This document shows, piece by piece, positions 10,495 through 21,478 of a stretch of 64,000 nucleotides of DNA. The position numbers and the translations under genes were made by a program. The stretch comes from Varanus komodoensis. Lineage: Eukaryota > Chordata > Lepidosauria > Squamata > Varanidae. The notes under the pieces are model-generated. The model was given only the letters and a program-made list of their open reading frames with translations. It did no database searches and had not been told where the DNA came from. The stretch covers positions 9,482,857 to 9,546,856 of the forward strand of contig NW_025335440.1 in assembly GCF_004798865.1 (NCBI RefSeq), in the 5' to 3' direction. Each line of letters opens with the position of its first letter. Position 1 is the first letter of the stretch.

Positions 10495-11312
10495 TAGTGA
10501 ATACCTTGAAAGAGAGAATGAAAATCCAGGGTGATCTAGATAAGGCTGAACACTGGGCTGAAAACAACAGAATGAAATTCATTAGGAGCAAATGCCAAGA
10601 CCCCCACCTAGGAAAAAGACACCAAATTCATTGATACAAGATGGGGAAATACATGGCTCAACAGTACTGCAATAGAGAAAGACCTTGGAGTTATAGGGGA
10701 CAACAAGCTAAATATGAGTCAACAATGCAGTGCAAAAAGGGCAAGTTCTATTTTGGGAGGCATTAAAAGAACTATCTCTTCCAAATCATGAGAAGTACTA
10801 GTTCCCCTAATCTCTACACTAATGAAATTTCATCTAGAATTCTGTGCCCAGTCCTGGGCATCAAGATTTAAGAAAGATGCAGAGAAATTGGAAAGGGTTC
10901 AGAGGAAGGCAACAAAGATGATTCAGGGTTTGGAAACGAAGCCGTAGGAGGAGTGAATGGGAGAACTGGTGATGTTCAGCCTCAAGAAGAGATGACTGAG
11001 TGGGGATATGATAGCACTCTACCTGAAAGACTCTCACAGAGAAGAAGGGCAAGATGATCGGCTCCAGTTGCAGCATCCCAGATCCAGGCTAGATATCAGG
11101 AAAGGCTTCCTCACCGTCAGAGCAATAGGGCAGTGGAACCAGCTGCCTAGAGAGGTCCTGGCCTTTGCCATGTTAGAGACATCCAAAAAGAAACTGGACA
11201 ACCATCTGAATGGGATGGTGTGACTTGGTGTTCTGCACCAGCAGGGGGTTGGATCCAATGGCCTTCTTGGCTTCTTCCAACCCTATTATTCTATGGCTCT
11301 ATGATTGTATGT
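10495..11312 (+). repeat. CR1 LINE 3' end (ORF2 C-terminus and octamer tail)
   Basis: The frame at 10501-10610 gives NTLKERMKIQGDLDKAEHWAENN then MKF...KC, the CR1 'L...iq.DLd.le.WA..n.MkFN..KC' signature. Further frames give LERVQRKATKMIQGLE near 10890 and QWNQLPREVLAFAMLE near 11130, in order. It ends at ATTATTCTATGGCTCTATGA, the ATTCTATG octamer typical of CR1. Several frame changes make it a dead fragment about 800 bp long. Confidence 0.92.
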
Positions 11313-11744
11313 CAGTCAATTCCTCTCCGTATTTTGTATTTAGCTGCTGTCCGTATTTCGTAAATTGTAGGCCAATTCTTTCCCCACAATCTGTCTCTCT
11401 CTGTATATGTTAAAGTGCTCAGTGAACAATTAAGGCAAATCACAAACCATCAAAATAGTACAAAAACCACAAACAACAGAACAGATCACGTGGAAAAATG
11501 AGACTCCCATCAAACTAGGGAGAGCAAGAGGAACAAGAAGCTCGTGAGTTGGACTTATTCGTTAGCGGGCTGTGGGCAGGTTTAGATGCATCTGGGTGTG
11601 TAGTTGGCTTGTGCTGATTCAGTGTTGTGACCCCGTGTGGCATTGCAGAAGAGTCCCTCCATTGTAGGTTTGCTTTTTGGAAGGCCCTGGATGTGAAAAT
11701 GTTGAATACTACTGAAATTAGCCTCAGAAGGGTGTTGGGCAAGA
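11313..11744. other. No recognisable feature
   Basis: Unique-looking sequence between the CR1 tail and the first hAT copy. Confidence 0.35.
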
Positions 11745-12110
11745 CCAGGGGCGGCACGCAGAGCCCTCTGTGTCGGCACGCGAGCCAAGTCGCCCCAGCG
11801 TCGCCCCAGCAGCCGAGCATCGGATAACAGCGCACATAGGGGCCATGCGCATGCTCGGAAAGGAGTAGCGTCGCCAGGCAATGATGTCACAAGCCGCGAC
11901 TCATTAGCCGTGACTCATCCAAGCTTTCACATGGCCGGTCAGTGTGCTGCCAGGGATATAGATATATTTGCTTGGACTGGCTGTGGGTTGTCTTTTATAA
12001 ACCAAAACCTCCGTTTTCAGGTATTATTGTAGTCTTGGAACATTCCAATAAATAAGTGGGTTTTGGGTTGCAGTTTGGGCACTTGGTCTCTAAAAGGTTC
12101 ACCATCATTG
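11745..12110 (+). mobile_element. hAT-type non-autonomous DNA transposon, copy 1 (5' end partly deleted)
   Basis: The body shares landmarks with the copy at 12297-12660: CGCCCCAGCAGCCGAG, GCGCATGCTCGGAAAG, CAATGATGTCACAAGC, AATAAGTGGGTTTTGG and GTTTGGGCAC.TGGTCTC. The right end reads GGTTCACCATCATTG. The left begins CAGGGGCGGCACGCAGAG, so about 30 bp of the usual 'CAGGGGTGGCAAACC...GTGCCAC' end are missing. It has no coding capacity. Confidence 0.8.
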
Positions 12111-12296
12111 GGTTAGGGTAAGAAAAACTAGGTGTCCTAGAGTGGTTTTGGTGGTTGGAATGTGTTTAGAATGGGCAGAAAGGATGAGCTGTGTAGAAAG
12201 AGCTACTCAAGAAAGGCTTTTCCAAAATCTCCCTCTTTTCCATGGAACTTTACGCCTACATTAGGGTTCGATGTGTGCACCAGGGCAGGGTTAGTG
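12111..12296. other. Spacer between the two hAT copies
   Basis: Unique-looking. It starts GGTTAGGG and ends GGTTAGTG next to the two element ends. Confidence 0.5.
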
Positions 12297-12660
12297 CAAA
12301 GGTGGCAAACCTTTGGCATGCGTGCCACAGCGGGCAAGCAGAGCCCTCTCTGTCAGCATGCAATTCATGTTGCCCCAGCATCGCCCCAGCAGCCGAGTAT
12401 TGGATAAGAGCGCGTACAGGGGCCGTGCGCATGCTCGGAAAGTAGTGGCACCAGGCAATGATGTCACAAGCTGTGACTTATTAGCTGCGACTGGTCCAAG
12501 CTTTTGCATGGCCAGTCAATGTGCTGCCAAGGATAGATAGATAGATAGATGCTAGGACTGGCTGTTTTCAGCTTCTATTGCAGTGTTGGCACTTTGCGAT
12601 AAATAAGTGGGTTTTGGGTTGCAGTTTGGGCACTCGGTCTCCAGGTTCACCATCACTGGA
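12297..12660 (+). mobile_element. hAT-type non-autonomous DNA transposon, copy 2 (both ends present)
   Basis: The left end CAAAGGTGGCAAACC pairs with the right end GGTTCACCATCACTG as imperfect terminal inverted repeats. The interior has GGCATGCGTGCCAC and the landmarks listed for copy 1. A short (TAGA)n lies inside at about 12533-12551. No open frame for a transposase, so it is a MITE-like derivative. Confidence 0.85.
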
Positions 12661-13261
12661 GTAGATGCTCTCTCTCTCAGCCTAGCCTACCTCACAGGGG
12701 TGTTGGAGCAAAGACTGAGAGAAGTGCTTCAAGTTCCTTGGAAAATAGGCAGGAGACAATTACAACTGCAGCAAATACATGAAAAATGCATTTGTTTCCA
12801 AATCTGGTGGCAATGGTAGGCAGCAGGTTTGGGAAGGTGGAATTCTGCATGTTGTGGGGAGAAGCAACAGGGTCGAAACAGGGAACAAAATACAGAGGCT
12901 GCCAAATTCCTTGTCATGTCTGTTCTTGGAGAATTTGAATATGTGTTCCACAAGTTCAGTTTTAAAATGTGGCTGTGTCTGGAAATGCATTTCTTGCAAT
13001 TATTCAATGCCATGAACCCAGGTGGTGTTGTAGAAGAGGTCCCACTAATGGAAGGCAATTCTATTCACCCCAGGAGGGGAAATCAGAAGGTACACAAATC
13101 GCCATATACAAACCCTTTGGGATGGGGATGATGGGAACTGTCACTGAAGTCACCTGGAGGTTGTCAGTTGAGAAAAATGATTTGATATTACTCCGTCATT
13201 TCATTGGTGACTCAGCTTTCTCCCAAAGCACTCATGGCAGCATAGATGGCTCTTCCACGCT
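12661..13261. other. No recognisable feature
   Basis: Open frames of 60-140 codons on both strands lack motifs. No repeat similarity noticed. Confidence 0.35.
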
Positions 13262-13396
13262 GACTATTTTTCCCTCACAACAACCCTGTAAGGTAGGTTG
13301 GGCTGAGAAACCAAGCCTCGCCCCCACAGTCATGTGGCAAACATCATGGCTGGAGCAGCATTTGAAACTGGGTCTTCCCAAGAGCTGTAGCTGTTA
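13262..13396 (-). repeat. MIR-like tRNA SINE, partial
   Basis: The plus strand shows CCTCACAACAACCCTGTAAGG, TAGGTTGGGCTGAGA and then TTTGAAACTGGGTCTTCCC. These are the reverse complement of the SINE core ACAGGGTTGTTGTGAGG and of its tRNA-like B box. The 5' tRNA head is eroded. Confidence 0.75.
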
Positions 13397-14605
13397 GGGG
13401 GCATAGAAATAAAAATGTTATTATTAATACTAGTAATAACACCCTAATCCCAGCCTCCCCTACTTAGGTCTGCCCTTCCAGGAGGTTTTTCCTGTGCGTC
13501 CCGCCAGCCCCACGTTGCCTGGGGTGCTCCCAGCCCCGCCACCAAAAGCGTCGCTTTTTGATATCCAATTCGGAACGGGCATGGTGGAAACCATAATAAT
13601 AATGTGACAATTCCTGGGAAACTGATGGAGGAGGAAGATGGGGAAAATGGAGGGCACTGCCCTCTGGGAGAAGGTCCACATTTGTTCGGCTGCGATCCTC
13701 TTCCTCGTGGCCCCGCTGGGCAGCGGCCTGCTTAGCAGCTGGGCCCTCCTGTGGCTGCCACAGCCGATCCTGCCGAAGGCCGTCGTTACCATGGCAATTA
13801 GCGGCAATCGTGTGGTCCCACGAAGTGGCGAGTGTCACCCATTGAGCGGGCAGGAGGGGAGGACAAGGCGACGGAGAGGAGCCGCGACTGATCTAAGCAA
13901 GCAGGGGAAAGTGGGGCGGTGCATTTTAATCTAATTAATGCATTTTAATCATCAGGAATCATTTTGCAGCAATACTTTCCTAAGAGTCTTTGCTCAAGGA
14001 ACAGGTAAGCAGAGCTCTTGCCTCACCCTTCCCTTCTCCCTCCCGATATCAGTCGTGTGCTGCAATCCAGCGCATGTTTTCTGGGAAGCAAATAGGTCCC
14101 AGTATGTTTTATGGGGTTTATTCCCAGGGAAGGGCCCACGGAATTTGCAGACACAACGTCTTCTGCATTTCCCAAATTAGCCTGACATGTACATACATTA
14201 TGTCCTGAACTGTTCGCATATTCATTCAGAAAGTGCCCATCTGGCGGCAGTCCGAACCTCCAGTGCTGATACGGGGAAACCTAAGCAGAAAAGGCAGGTC
14301 TCTGCCCCTCGGGAGTTTACAATTCCAGCCACAGGGAAAATAACAGCGGGAGATCATGGCCTGGAAAAAGCCCGGGGGGGGGGGCAGGGGTGCATGTGAG
14401 CCAGTGCCTGGTCACAGAGATGTGCCCCCGTGCTCTGCTGCTAATTATGCACAGCACCCATGATGGGAAGGGGAGGCAGGATTGTGCCCCTCACCCCGCC
14501 TGTCACGCAGTGGTTGGGTTGCCTGCCCAGAGCTGAACTGCATGTCAGAACCTCAGACCTGCCCCCCAGGTGGCCACGCCCCTTCCTTGGACCCACGCCT
14601 GCCCC
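13397..14605. other. No recognisable gene; moderately GC-rich 13440-13900
   Basis: The block at 13480-13890 is GC-rich with scattered CpG but weaker than the two islands listed separately. Overlapping frames on both strands (115, 124 and 98 codons) have no motif. Confidence 0.35.
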
Positions 14606-14640
<35 letters not shown>

Positions 14641-14641
14641 T
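14606..14641. repeat. (CCAG)n microsatellite
   Basis: About nine tandem CCAG units after a C run. The tryptophan/leucine-glycine repeats seen in frames over it are translation of the microsatellite. Confidence 0.95.
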
Positions 14642-16239
14642 CCTGGCGTGCTTTCCAGCTTGGAAACCATGCCAGGTTTCTTGACATGGTTTCTTTGTGC
14701 CTCCTCCCCCTCCGTTGGAGAGGGTTGAAATCCCCTCCTAAAAGGTTTAGATATTGGCAAGAAGATGCAATGGCAAATCCCGTGAGCATCTGGGGGCACA
14801 GCCACTTTGGCTTTCAGTCTTGTCATTGGAACGTGACCTCTGGAGCTGACAAGGGGACCCATCTTTGCTTTATCTAGACACCCCAATCAAAGTGTGGGGG
14901 CTCCCCCACAATTCCACCCAGCTGACCATGATCGATGCTACACTAAACCCCACACCCGGGAGCCCCTTAGCGCTTCGCTCGAGTTTCTTTGGATCCTATT
15001 CTCATGCATCAGCCCGCCTGTCTGTCTTGTCTGTCTGTGTCTGTCTGTGTTGATCGGTCTCTCTGTCTTTGCAGCTCGCACTTGAAAATGTGATGAGATT
15101 TCAGCCCCCTTGGCTAGCAGCTGGAAGAACTGTAATTCCAACAGGCTGGCCAATTATCAGGTTTTTAAAACCCATGTCAGAAGCATCTGGCTTTTATTTT
15201 AGCGTGATGGGCTGATGGTTACTTCGATTTTTGTGTTGCTTGGTTTTTGTATCCTGCTTAAAAGAATACCTGGCGATGGTGCCCTGTAATACTATTGAAT
15301 CCAAACACACACAAACATATCTGCACCTTCGTTCTACTTCTCTCCTCCAAGCCACAGCGATTTCACTCTGAATTCGGCCAATAACACTGAGTTAAAGACA
15401 AGCAGATACAAATAGATTAACAGGTTATGCCGCAGATCCAAGACTGAATAGTCCTCGTTGTCCATGTGGGAAATTTGAGTTCCTTTTATTCTCTCTACGC
15501 AACAAAGCACCGTGACTCACATTGTACCTTGGTGAATACCAGCGTGTGCCATTTTGCTGACCTGTCTGCAAGCCAGGAAAGGAGTTATACCTGTGTTTGT
15601 GTTGCCCAAACAATGAGGGAATTGGGTAATCTTAGAATGGTTTGATACCCACCCACTCTAAATAGCAGGTTCTATGACTCTCTCTGTGGAATGGGACCCT
15701 GGACATTTGCCCCAGAGCCCTGCCCTCATGGTGCCAGGCATTCTGCCTGCCCCTTGTTTCACAGGCCGAAAAGGGGGCATGCCCCCGCTCTAGTGGCAAG
15801 GAAGAGGCGCTGCCGGGGCGCTCGCTCCCTCCATGCCCAGCTGTGTGACGGGGTCCTGGGTGCTGGACGAAGGTGAGCAGTTACTGCTTCCTCAGTGACC
15901 GCAGCTGCTGAGTGCAGGTGGCTGAAGATGGAAGAGCACGACGCTCAGCGGGGTGCGAGTGCTTACCGGGGAAGTCTGGGCTGGCTCGAAATGCTGTTCT
16001 TCCTTTTCATAAAATGAGCAGGAGTCATCCTGGCTCCTTGAAGCAGCTGGGAGCGCCCATCGGTCGTCCGTCGGGCCGCTGACGTCTCACGTCATGCAAC
16101 CCTGAACGATGCTTTGTGCAGACGAGGGGCTGGTGATGGAGCACTGGGGTGGAGTGGGGGGACATTGGTATCTCTAGCTCATCTGTGCACCCCCCCACCC
16201 CCCGCCATTCTGGACAGCATGAAAAGTATGCTGATGACT
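14642..16239. other. No recognisable feature
   Basis: A (TGTCTG)-rich stretch lies near 15018-15060. A GC-rich patch lies at 15770-15860. I see no gene or named repeat. Confidence 0.35.
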
Positions 16240-16394
16240 GAGAGCCAGTGTGGCGTCGTGGTTAAGAGCGTGGGACTGGGACTCAGACGATCCGGGTTCT
16301 AGTCCCCGCTCAGCCATGGAGCCAACTGGGTGACTCTGTGCCAGTCACAGACTCCCAGCCCAACCTACCTCACAGGGTTGTTGTTGTGGGGATA
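16240..16394 (+). repeat. MIR-like tRNA SINE, 5' part (split by CR1)
   Basis: It starts GAGAGCCAGTGTGG and has TGGTTAAGAGCGTGGGACT, a B-box-like GGGTTCTAGTCC, and the core CCTACCTCACAGGGTTGTTG. These are the standard landmarks of the abundant squamate MIR-like SINE. The sequence resumes at 16490 after an inserted CR1 piece. Confidence 0.9.
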
Positions 16395-16480
16395 GAAACA
16401 GAGCGAGCCAGAAGGGGTCTCCCGGGCCATCTAGTCTGACCTCTGGCACCAGCTGGCTCCACTCACGACATGCCCACCAT
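16395..16480 (-). repeat. CR1 3'-end fragment nested in SINE
   Basis: It is the reverse complement of the CR1 3' end that lies on the plus strand at 55945-56045. Shared motifs include GACCCCTTCTGG..CGCTC, AGACTAGATGGCCC and CATGGTGGGCATGTCGTGAG. The host SINE is interrupted exactly here. The 9-mer GTGGGGATA lies on both sides (16386-16394 and 16481-16489) and looks like a target-site duplication. Confidence 0.88.
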
Positions 16481-16489
16481 GTGGGGATA

Positions 16490-16555
16490 AGATGGAGGAG
16501 GAGAATGATGTAAGCTGCCTTGAGCCCTTTGTAGGAGAAAGGCAGGATATAACTC
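16490..16555 (+). repeat. MIR-like tRNA SINE, 3' part
   Basis: It continues the SINE with AGATGGAGGAGGAGAATGA, TAAGCTGCCTTGAG, GAGAAAGGCAGGATATAA. This is the L2-related 3' end of the family. An A-rich simple repeat follows. Confidence 0.9.
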
Positions 16556-16615
16556 AAAATAATAAAATAAAATAAAATAAAATAAAATAAAATAAAATAA
16601 AATAAAATAAAATAA
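16556..16615. repeat. (AAAAT)n microsatellite at SINE tail
   Basis: About eleven AAAAT units directly after the SINE 3' end. It has probably grown from the poly-A-like tail. Confidence 0.95.
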
Positions 16616-16633
16616 GGGGACCATCCAGAAGAT

Positions 16634-16705
16634 AGAGGTAGAATCCAACACGAGTCCTACTTAGGTTAGGGTACATCCATTGAAGTGAATGGGACTCCAG
16701 TGGCT
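16634..16705. repeat. Short reptile interspersed repeat, diverged
   Basis: ACACGAGTCCTACTTAGG followed by CATTGAAGTGAATGGGACT resembles the palindromic repeat at 28369-28445 ('AAGTCCCATTGAA.TCAATGGG'). Heavily diverged. Confidence 0.35.
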
Positions 16706-17479
16706 ATGATTAACCGAATGCTTGAGACCCCTGCCAGAATCCCAAAGCAAGTCTCCCTCCCTCCCCACACCCTAGGCCCACCACATGGATATCGACATTT
16801 GCACTGGGGGGGGGGGGATCCCCGCAGGTGTCTGAGTCACTCCCTGACTCTCAGGGTAACTCAGCAAATCTCATGTGTGTATCAATGGGTCGGCCCTCTC
16901 AGGGAGTCCTGCAATGCAGTCCATAACTCGCTACACCTCCCAGGCTACCATTTTGCCTTGGACATCTCCCTGGCCACCACTCCGCTCCCATCTCTGCTTG
17001 GTGGACCTTGGGGTGCTAGTAAAAACCCAATGGTTGACTCCACAAGCAGGGTAAGCCTTACCACCAGGGGAGGCCAGGCGGTAGCAGCCCTCCATGGTCC
17101 TCCATGGTGGTGACGCTATGGGAGAGTGTCCAGTACTGAGGACAGCTCCCATGAAGCTCAAAATGAAAGTTGCAATGGATGAGGAACCCCATGGACAAGT
17201 GTGACATCAGCCTCTCCTGTCTACCATTAGGGAAAGTGAGGCAGCTGCCTTGAACAGCAGATCTGGGGAGAAGCTACGGGGGGACAGCACAGAATTGTAG
17301 GACAGAACCATAGCAGTGTCAGTCTGCCCTGTCTCCCCCAAATCTATGCTGCTGCCTCGGGCAGCAAAATGTCTTGGGCTGACATGGCCCTCGAGCCTGA
17401 AGTGGCCCTCTTTCTATTCTTGCAGGGGTCACCCAGAAACCCCCAGGCTCTGGCTGACCTACGGAAGGCCCAGACATGC
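16706..17479. other. No recognisable gene
   Basis: A frame of 142 codons (16685-17113, plus) has no motif. A G run occurs near 16807. Confidence 0.35.
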
Positions 17480-17860
17480 CTGGCCCAAAGAATACGCCCG
17501 CCCGCCCCCTGAGATCTGCGGGAGAGGCCCTTCTCCGGGAACCCTCCGTCAAGGAAATTAGGAGGGTAGGTACTCGGAGGAGGGCCTTCTCCACGGTGGC
17601 GCCCAATCTATGGAATGCGCTCCCCAGAGAGGTCCGCCTGGTGCCGTCGTTATTTGTTTTTCGGCACCAGGGGAAGACCTTTTTATTCAAACTTCATTTT
17701 AATTGCTAATATTATTTGCTTAATTCTTCGGCCAGGGCGACTTATTTTATACTGTTAATGTGTTTTATATTTTTAGTGTTTTATATTTTAACTGATGTTT
17801 TGTAAGCCGCCCCGAGGCTTCGGCGAATGGGGCGGCATAGAAATTTTTAAATAAATAAAT
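17480..17860 (+). repeat. L2 LINE 3' end, well preserved
   Basis: The frame at 17476-17709 reads RRAFSTVAPNLWNALPREVRL, then VFRHQGKTFLFK, the conserved C-terminus of L2 ORF2 (RaFs..AP.lWN.LP.evR...f..FkrhLKt.LF). The 3' UTR follows with GGCCAGGGCGACTTATTTTA and ends in the hairpin block AAGCCGCCCCGAGGC...GGGGCGGCATAG and an AAATAAATAAAT tail. It serves here as the reference copy for the other L2 tails. Confidence 0.93.
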
Positions 17861-17863
17861 AGT

Positions 17864-17906
17864 TAGATAGATAGATAGATTGATTGATTGATTGATTGAT
17901 TGATTG
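17864..17906. repeat. (TAGA)n then (TTGA)n microsatellite at L2 tail
   Basis: Four TAGA units pass into about seven TTGA units, starting at the L2 A-rich tail. Confidence 0.92.
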
Positions 17907-19009
17907 TCATCCGCAGGCAGGCATTCCATGGCAGAAAGGCTGGCAGAGAAACGATACCCGTAGGAAGAAAGGCTCCAGAGCGCCGCTCTCGTTCAGTTGC
18001 CCAGCCGGCTCCAGCCAAAGGCCCCTGGGCTAGAGAACGTACCTTCCACCTCTGTGTGCAGGTTTGGCCTGGGCCTGACCAGCTCTGGCAAGGGAGGAGA
18101 TTTAAGGCTGCTGTCCTCCGCCCTGCTCCACGATGGCCGCCTCGGGCAATAACAGCCGCAGAATCCTCCAAACAGGTGGATAACATGCTGGGCCTGACTT
18201 GCAGCCCTGACTGATGTGAGAAAGGCTACAGCAGCTGGGGGGTTGTTTGCTTGCTTGCTTGCTTTTCAGAAACCTGTAAATCTTGTCTCCAGTAAATAAT
18301 AGATAAGTTCTTACCAGGGAGGCAGTTTTTAAGACAGAGAGAGAAGAGGGAGCGCGAGAGAGAGCAAATGAGAGAGAGCTGTTTGGCTGCCTTTCCCTCT
18401 TGCTTGGGCATGCATTTGCTTTTGCCTCTGACCTTCGGGCGTTCTCTGTGAAATATTTCAACCCAGAGTTGGTATCTGTGCCAAAACAAACAAGGGATTT
18501 TTTCTTGGCTGATAAGAGCCTGACACAGCAGCAGAACAAGCTGGTTGCCACTGGCCTCGTGCGTTTTGGACGTAAACGGGATCCAATCTGTTTTTGCAAT
18601 GATGTTGAAATTCCATACTCATCCTTTCGAGAGTGGGACATAATAGGACAATCATCCACATGTAAAGAGCAGCCTTATTGACTTCCTACATAGGTAAAAT
18701 GTCGCTGCACTCGAGGTGGTTTACCCTGTAATATTATGGCACACAAACTATATAGCCATGATACTAAAGGAAAAGGCGCCGGGGAGGGAAAAGAAAAATG
18801 TGCAAGTTTGAACAGCAGTGTCTTTATAATGTTATGCAATGAAATGGCACAACCAACTGTGATTGCCACTGGTGGAAGCCTCTCTGGGATGGGTTGAGCC
18901 ATGGGTAGGAGGTCCCAGGCTAACTGCAAGTTGGGCTCCCTCACTCTGTCAGAGCTGGCCCAGGACAATGGGCACTTCAACCCAATGTACAGAAGCTGAT
19001 CAGACCGTT
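17907..19009. other. No recognisable gene; (GCTT)n at 18244-18266
   Basis: A short GCTT microsatellite lies near 18250, and a GAGA-rich purine stretch at 18340-18380. Frames of up to 185 codons on the minus strand have no motif. Confidence 0.4.
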
Positions 19010-19078
19010 TGTGAGCCGCCCCGAGGCTTCGGCGAATGGGGCGGCATAGAAGTTCCCTAAATAAATAAATAAATAAAA
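19010..19078 (+). repeat. L2 LINE 3' terminus, severely 5'-truncated
   Basis: Only the terminal hairpin block GAGCCGCCCCGAGGC...GGGGCGGCATAG and an (AAAT)n tail are present. It is nearly identical to the end of the copy at 17480-17860. This is an extreme example of LINE 5' truncation. Confidence 0.9.
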
Positions 19079-19289
19079 TTTGTCATTACACAGTACCTAT
19101 GCCACCTCCCGGCCGTCTTTCCAAGGAGGCTTTCAAATATCATGAAAGCGAACACTGCAGAATTGCAACAAGCATCAAAACCAAACAGATTTTTTTAAAA
19201 GCCCTTTGACTCACAAGATAAAGACTAGTAAGTTAGGTGGAATAAAAATATTCAGGGATGGTGGGGTGGCCACTTGGGCATTGCCAAAA

Positions 19290-19301
19290 ATGCATATGCA
19301 T
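19290..19301. promoter_or_regulatory. Perfect ATGCATATGCAT palindrome (MORE-type POU dimer site)
   Basis: The 12-mer equals the published MORE motif on which Oct/POU factors bind as dimers. It may be a chance match in AT-rich DNA. Function is inferred. Confidence 0.3.
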
Positions 19302-19371
19302 CGATGAAAAGGAGCCCAAAATTGCATGAAATTCATATATGCCAATGCAATTGTATAGCTTCAAGGTTAGA

Positions 19372-19372
19372 A

Positions 19373-19414
<42 letters not shown>
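19372..19414. repeat. (ATT)n microsatellite
   Basis: About 14 uninterrupted ATT units. Confidence 0.97.
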
Positions 19415-19416
<2 letters not shown>

Positions 19417-20287
19417 AATAGAAATGCAATCCATTTCATCAAAGATTTTACTCTTTTTTCTGACTGCTTTTGCTTTGCTCCCGGCTTCTTCACGGACCAG
19501 CTTTCCTTCTGGTGGTTATTTATCTTCAAACTGATAAATCATTCAGTTTTTCAGGGAGAGGATGCATTCAAAACACAGGATGGTCCTCTAGCAGGACTTC
19601 AAATGGAGGACTGTCCCCTAGAAATGGCCATCTCATTCTCAAGTAAAGTTATTTAGCATTAGGAGAGCAGCAACCAATTCCGTTTCCCCCCTAAGATGCT
19701 GATGACTTTACCTGACTTTTTCCAGTCATTTGTTCATTGCCCCAAATGATCAGGAATGTAGAAACAGTTCTAAAGCCTAGAGGGGAGTAGAGAAATATAG
19801 TGTACATCACACCTGAAGTGCAACACACGGTTGTATAAAGGGTAGTCTTGTAAGACCATTAAGTCCAGAGGCTAAGGTGACCTAGCTGTACCCCTTGGTA
19901 GGACTGAACCAGTTTTTCCTTTCATGCTTCCAAGCCAAATGGTCGCCAGTGATGGCCACTCTGGGAAAAGGCTGCCTGGGCCAGCCAAACTGAACCCACA
20001 TGGAAGTGCGTGTGCAGGTGACGAAGGTTTGTCCTGCTGTTCTTGAAGGAGCAAATTCTGCTCATCTCCATCCAGGCCCTGGCAAGATCCAGGCCTGCTT
20101 AGCTTCCGCTGCCCCCCAGGACTGCAGATCTTAGCACCCCACATTCACCAGAGGAGACGCCCTTGTCCTGGGAAGGCAGGATAAAATGTTTAAAATCCAT
20201 TAAAATGAATACATAAGAAAAAAAAAAAAAACCCACAGCAAACACCCAAACAGCTGTATTAAATCGAAGCTTTAAAATGCAAATGAT
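19415..20287. other. No recognisable gene; A-run at 20219-20232
   Basis: AGGCAGGATAAAATG before the A run (about 20175-20232) could be the 3' tail of an old SINE. The rest is unremarkable. Confidence 0.35.
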
Positions 20288-20480
20288 GATGATGTTATTA
20301 TTTACTGATCACTCCCAGATCCAAGTTTCCTCCAAAGAGTTCAGGGTGACCAATATGCTTCTTCCTCCATCTAACCATGTCAGAAAGTTTAGACTGAGAA
20401 AGTATTGCGACTCCAGAGTTGCCCAAGCAGTTCCATGGGTGTGGATTTGAACCAACATCTTGGCAGACTCAGTGCAAACT
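20288..20480 (-). repeat. Old MIR-like SINE
   Basis: In minus orientation it shows the order of the SINE: a TTATTTACTGA tail side, CTCCAAAGAGTTCAGGGTG, CTTCTTCCTCCAT, AGACTGAGAAAG, and GGATTTGAACCAA for the B-box complement. Strongly diverged. Confidence 0.5.
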
Positions 20481-20989
20481 TTGTCAGTGGTGACCTCCAG
20501 CCTCAAGGCCAAATTCAGCTTCACAGCAGCTTTCAGGAGAACTGCACTGCAACGGTGCATGGAGCCGAAATACCAGAAATCCCAGCATCTGGGGCCTGAA
20601 GCCCCTATTGCAAGTGGCTTACTCTTAGAGGGTGCGTTTTAACCTTTTTGAAGGAAGCAGGGACTGCAAAAAAACAGGAGACGACTGAAGGGCCCACCCC
20701 TGGGAAGGAGCAAGTATCTGTGGAACCCCCGAGGACCAAAGCTGGCCCCAAGCACTACCTTCTACACCACCCTGGTTCTCGCTTCTCCTCACCCCCCGTG
20801 CCCCCAGCTGTAGAAAAGCAAATCCCTACCTTTTTCCCACTCACCCCCTTCTTTCTTAGGGGTCTACCAAGCAGCAGCACCCATTCCTCACGCCACCCCT
20901 TCCAAAGATGGAATCGGTCATGACAGTCGCTTGATGTTTACCTCATGACCAGACGCAGCACCAAAGTGAAAGGCGAACCTGCATCTTGG

Positions 20990-21265
20990 CGTACTTAGCA
21001 GGATGAAGCCACTCAAATCAATCGAGGCCTCTTCATTTGTATCAGTTAGTGCAAATGATCCTTTTTATTCGCTGTTGAAATGGGCTCCCCTTTTAATTCC
21101 TTTCCCCTCCCCTTTCCAGCTCCATTCTTCCGCTGCAAGGGGCCATAAATGTTTAATAACTCCAGTGCATAAGTGCTACGCACTGCTTTTCGACAAAGAC
21201 CCCACATTCTCCTGTTTGGCAGGCATACCCTGGAACGCGTCCCAGCAGCTCGGCTGGCCATAGAA
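20990..21265. promoter_or_regulatory. Candidate conserved non-coding element
   Basis: This repeat-free block holds AATCAATCGAGGCC, ATTTGTATCAG, GTGCAAATGATC and GCCATAAATGTTTAATAA. These include homeodomain/HOX-like (CCATAAA, TTTAATAA) and octamer-like cores. Inference only. Confidence 0.25.
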
Positions 21266-21478
21266 ATGTGCCGGCTTTTTCCAGAAGTTTGCTGGAAAGG
21301 AAGGAGGAAGGGAAAATGCTGCTGTGGCCCAGCCAGAGTTAAGCCCTGTGGGGCCCCGATTTCAGCTGAGAAAAGCTAATGCTGCCTTGAGAGAGCAAGT
21401 CCTTGGGAGAAGAGGCACTTTGGCTTCACCAAGGGAGAGGTCAAAGAGGGCTTGGCTAACACCCTGATTTATATTACA

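Noticed and set aside
14441-14886. Overlapping frames rich in AGWLAGWL or SQPASQPA repeats
   Set aside because: These are translations of the (CCAG)n microsatellite.
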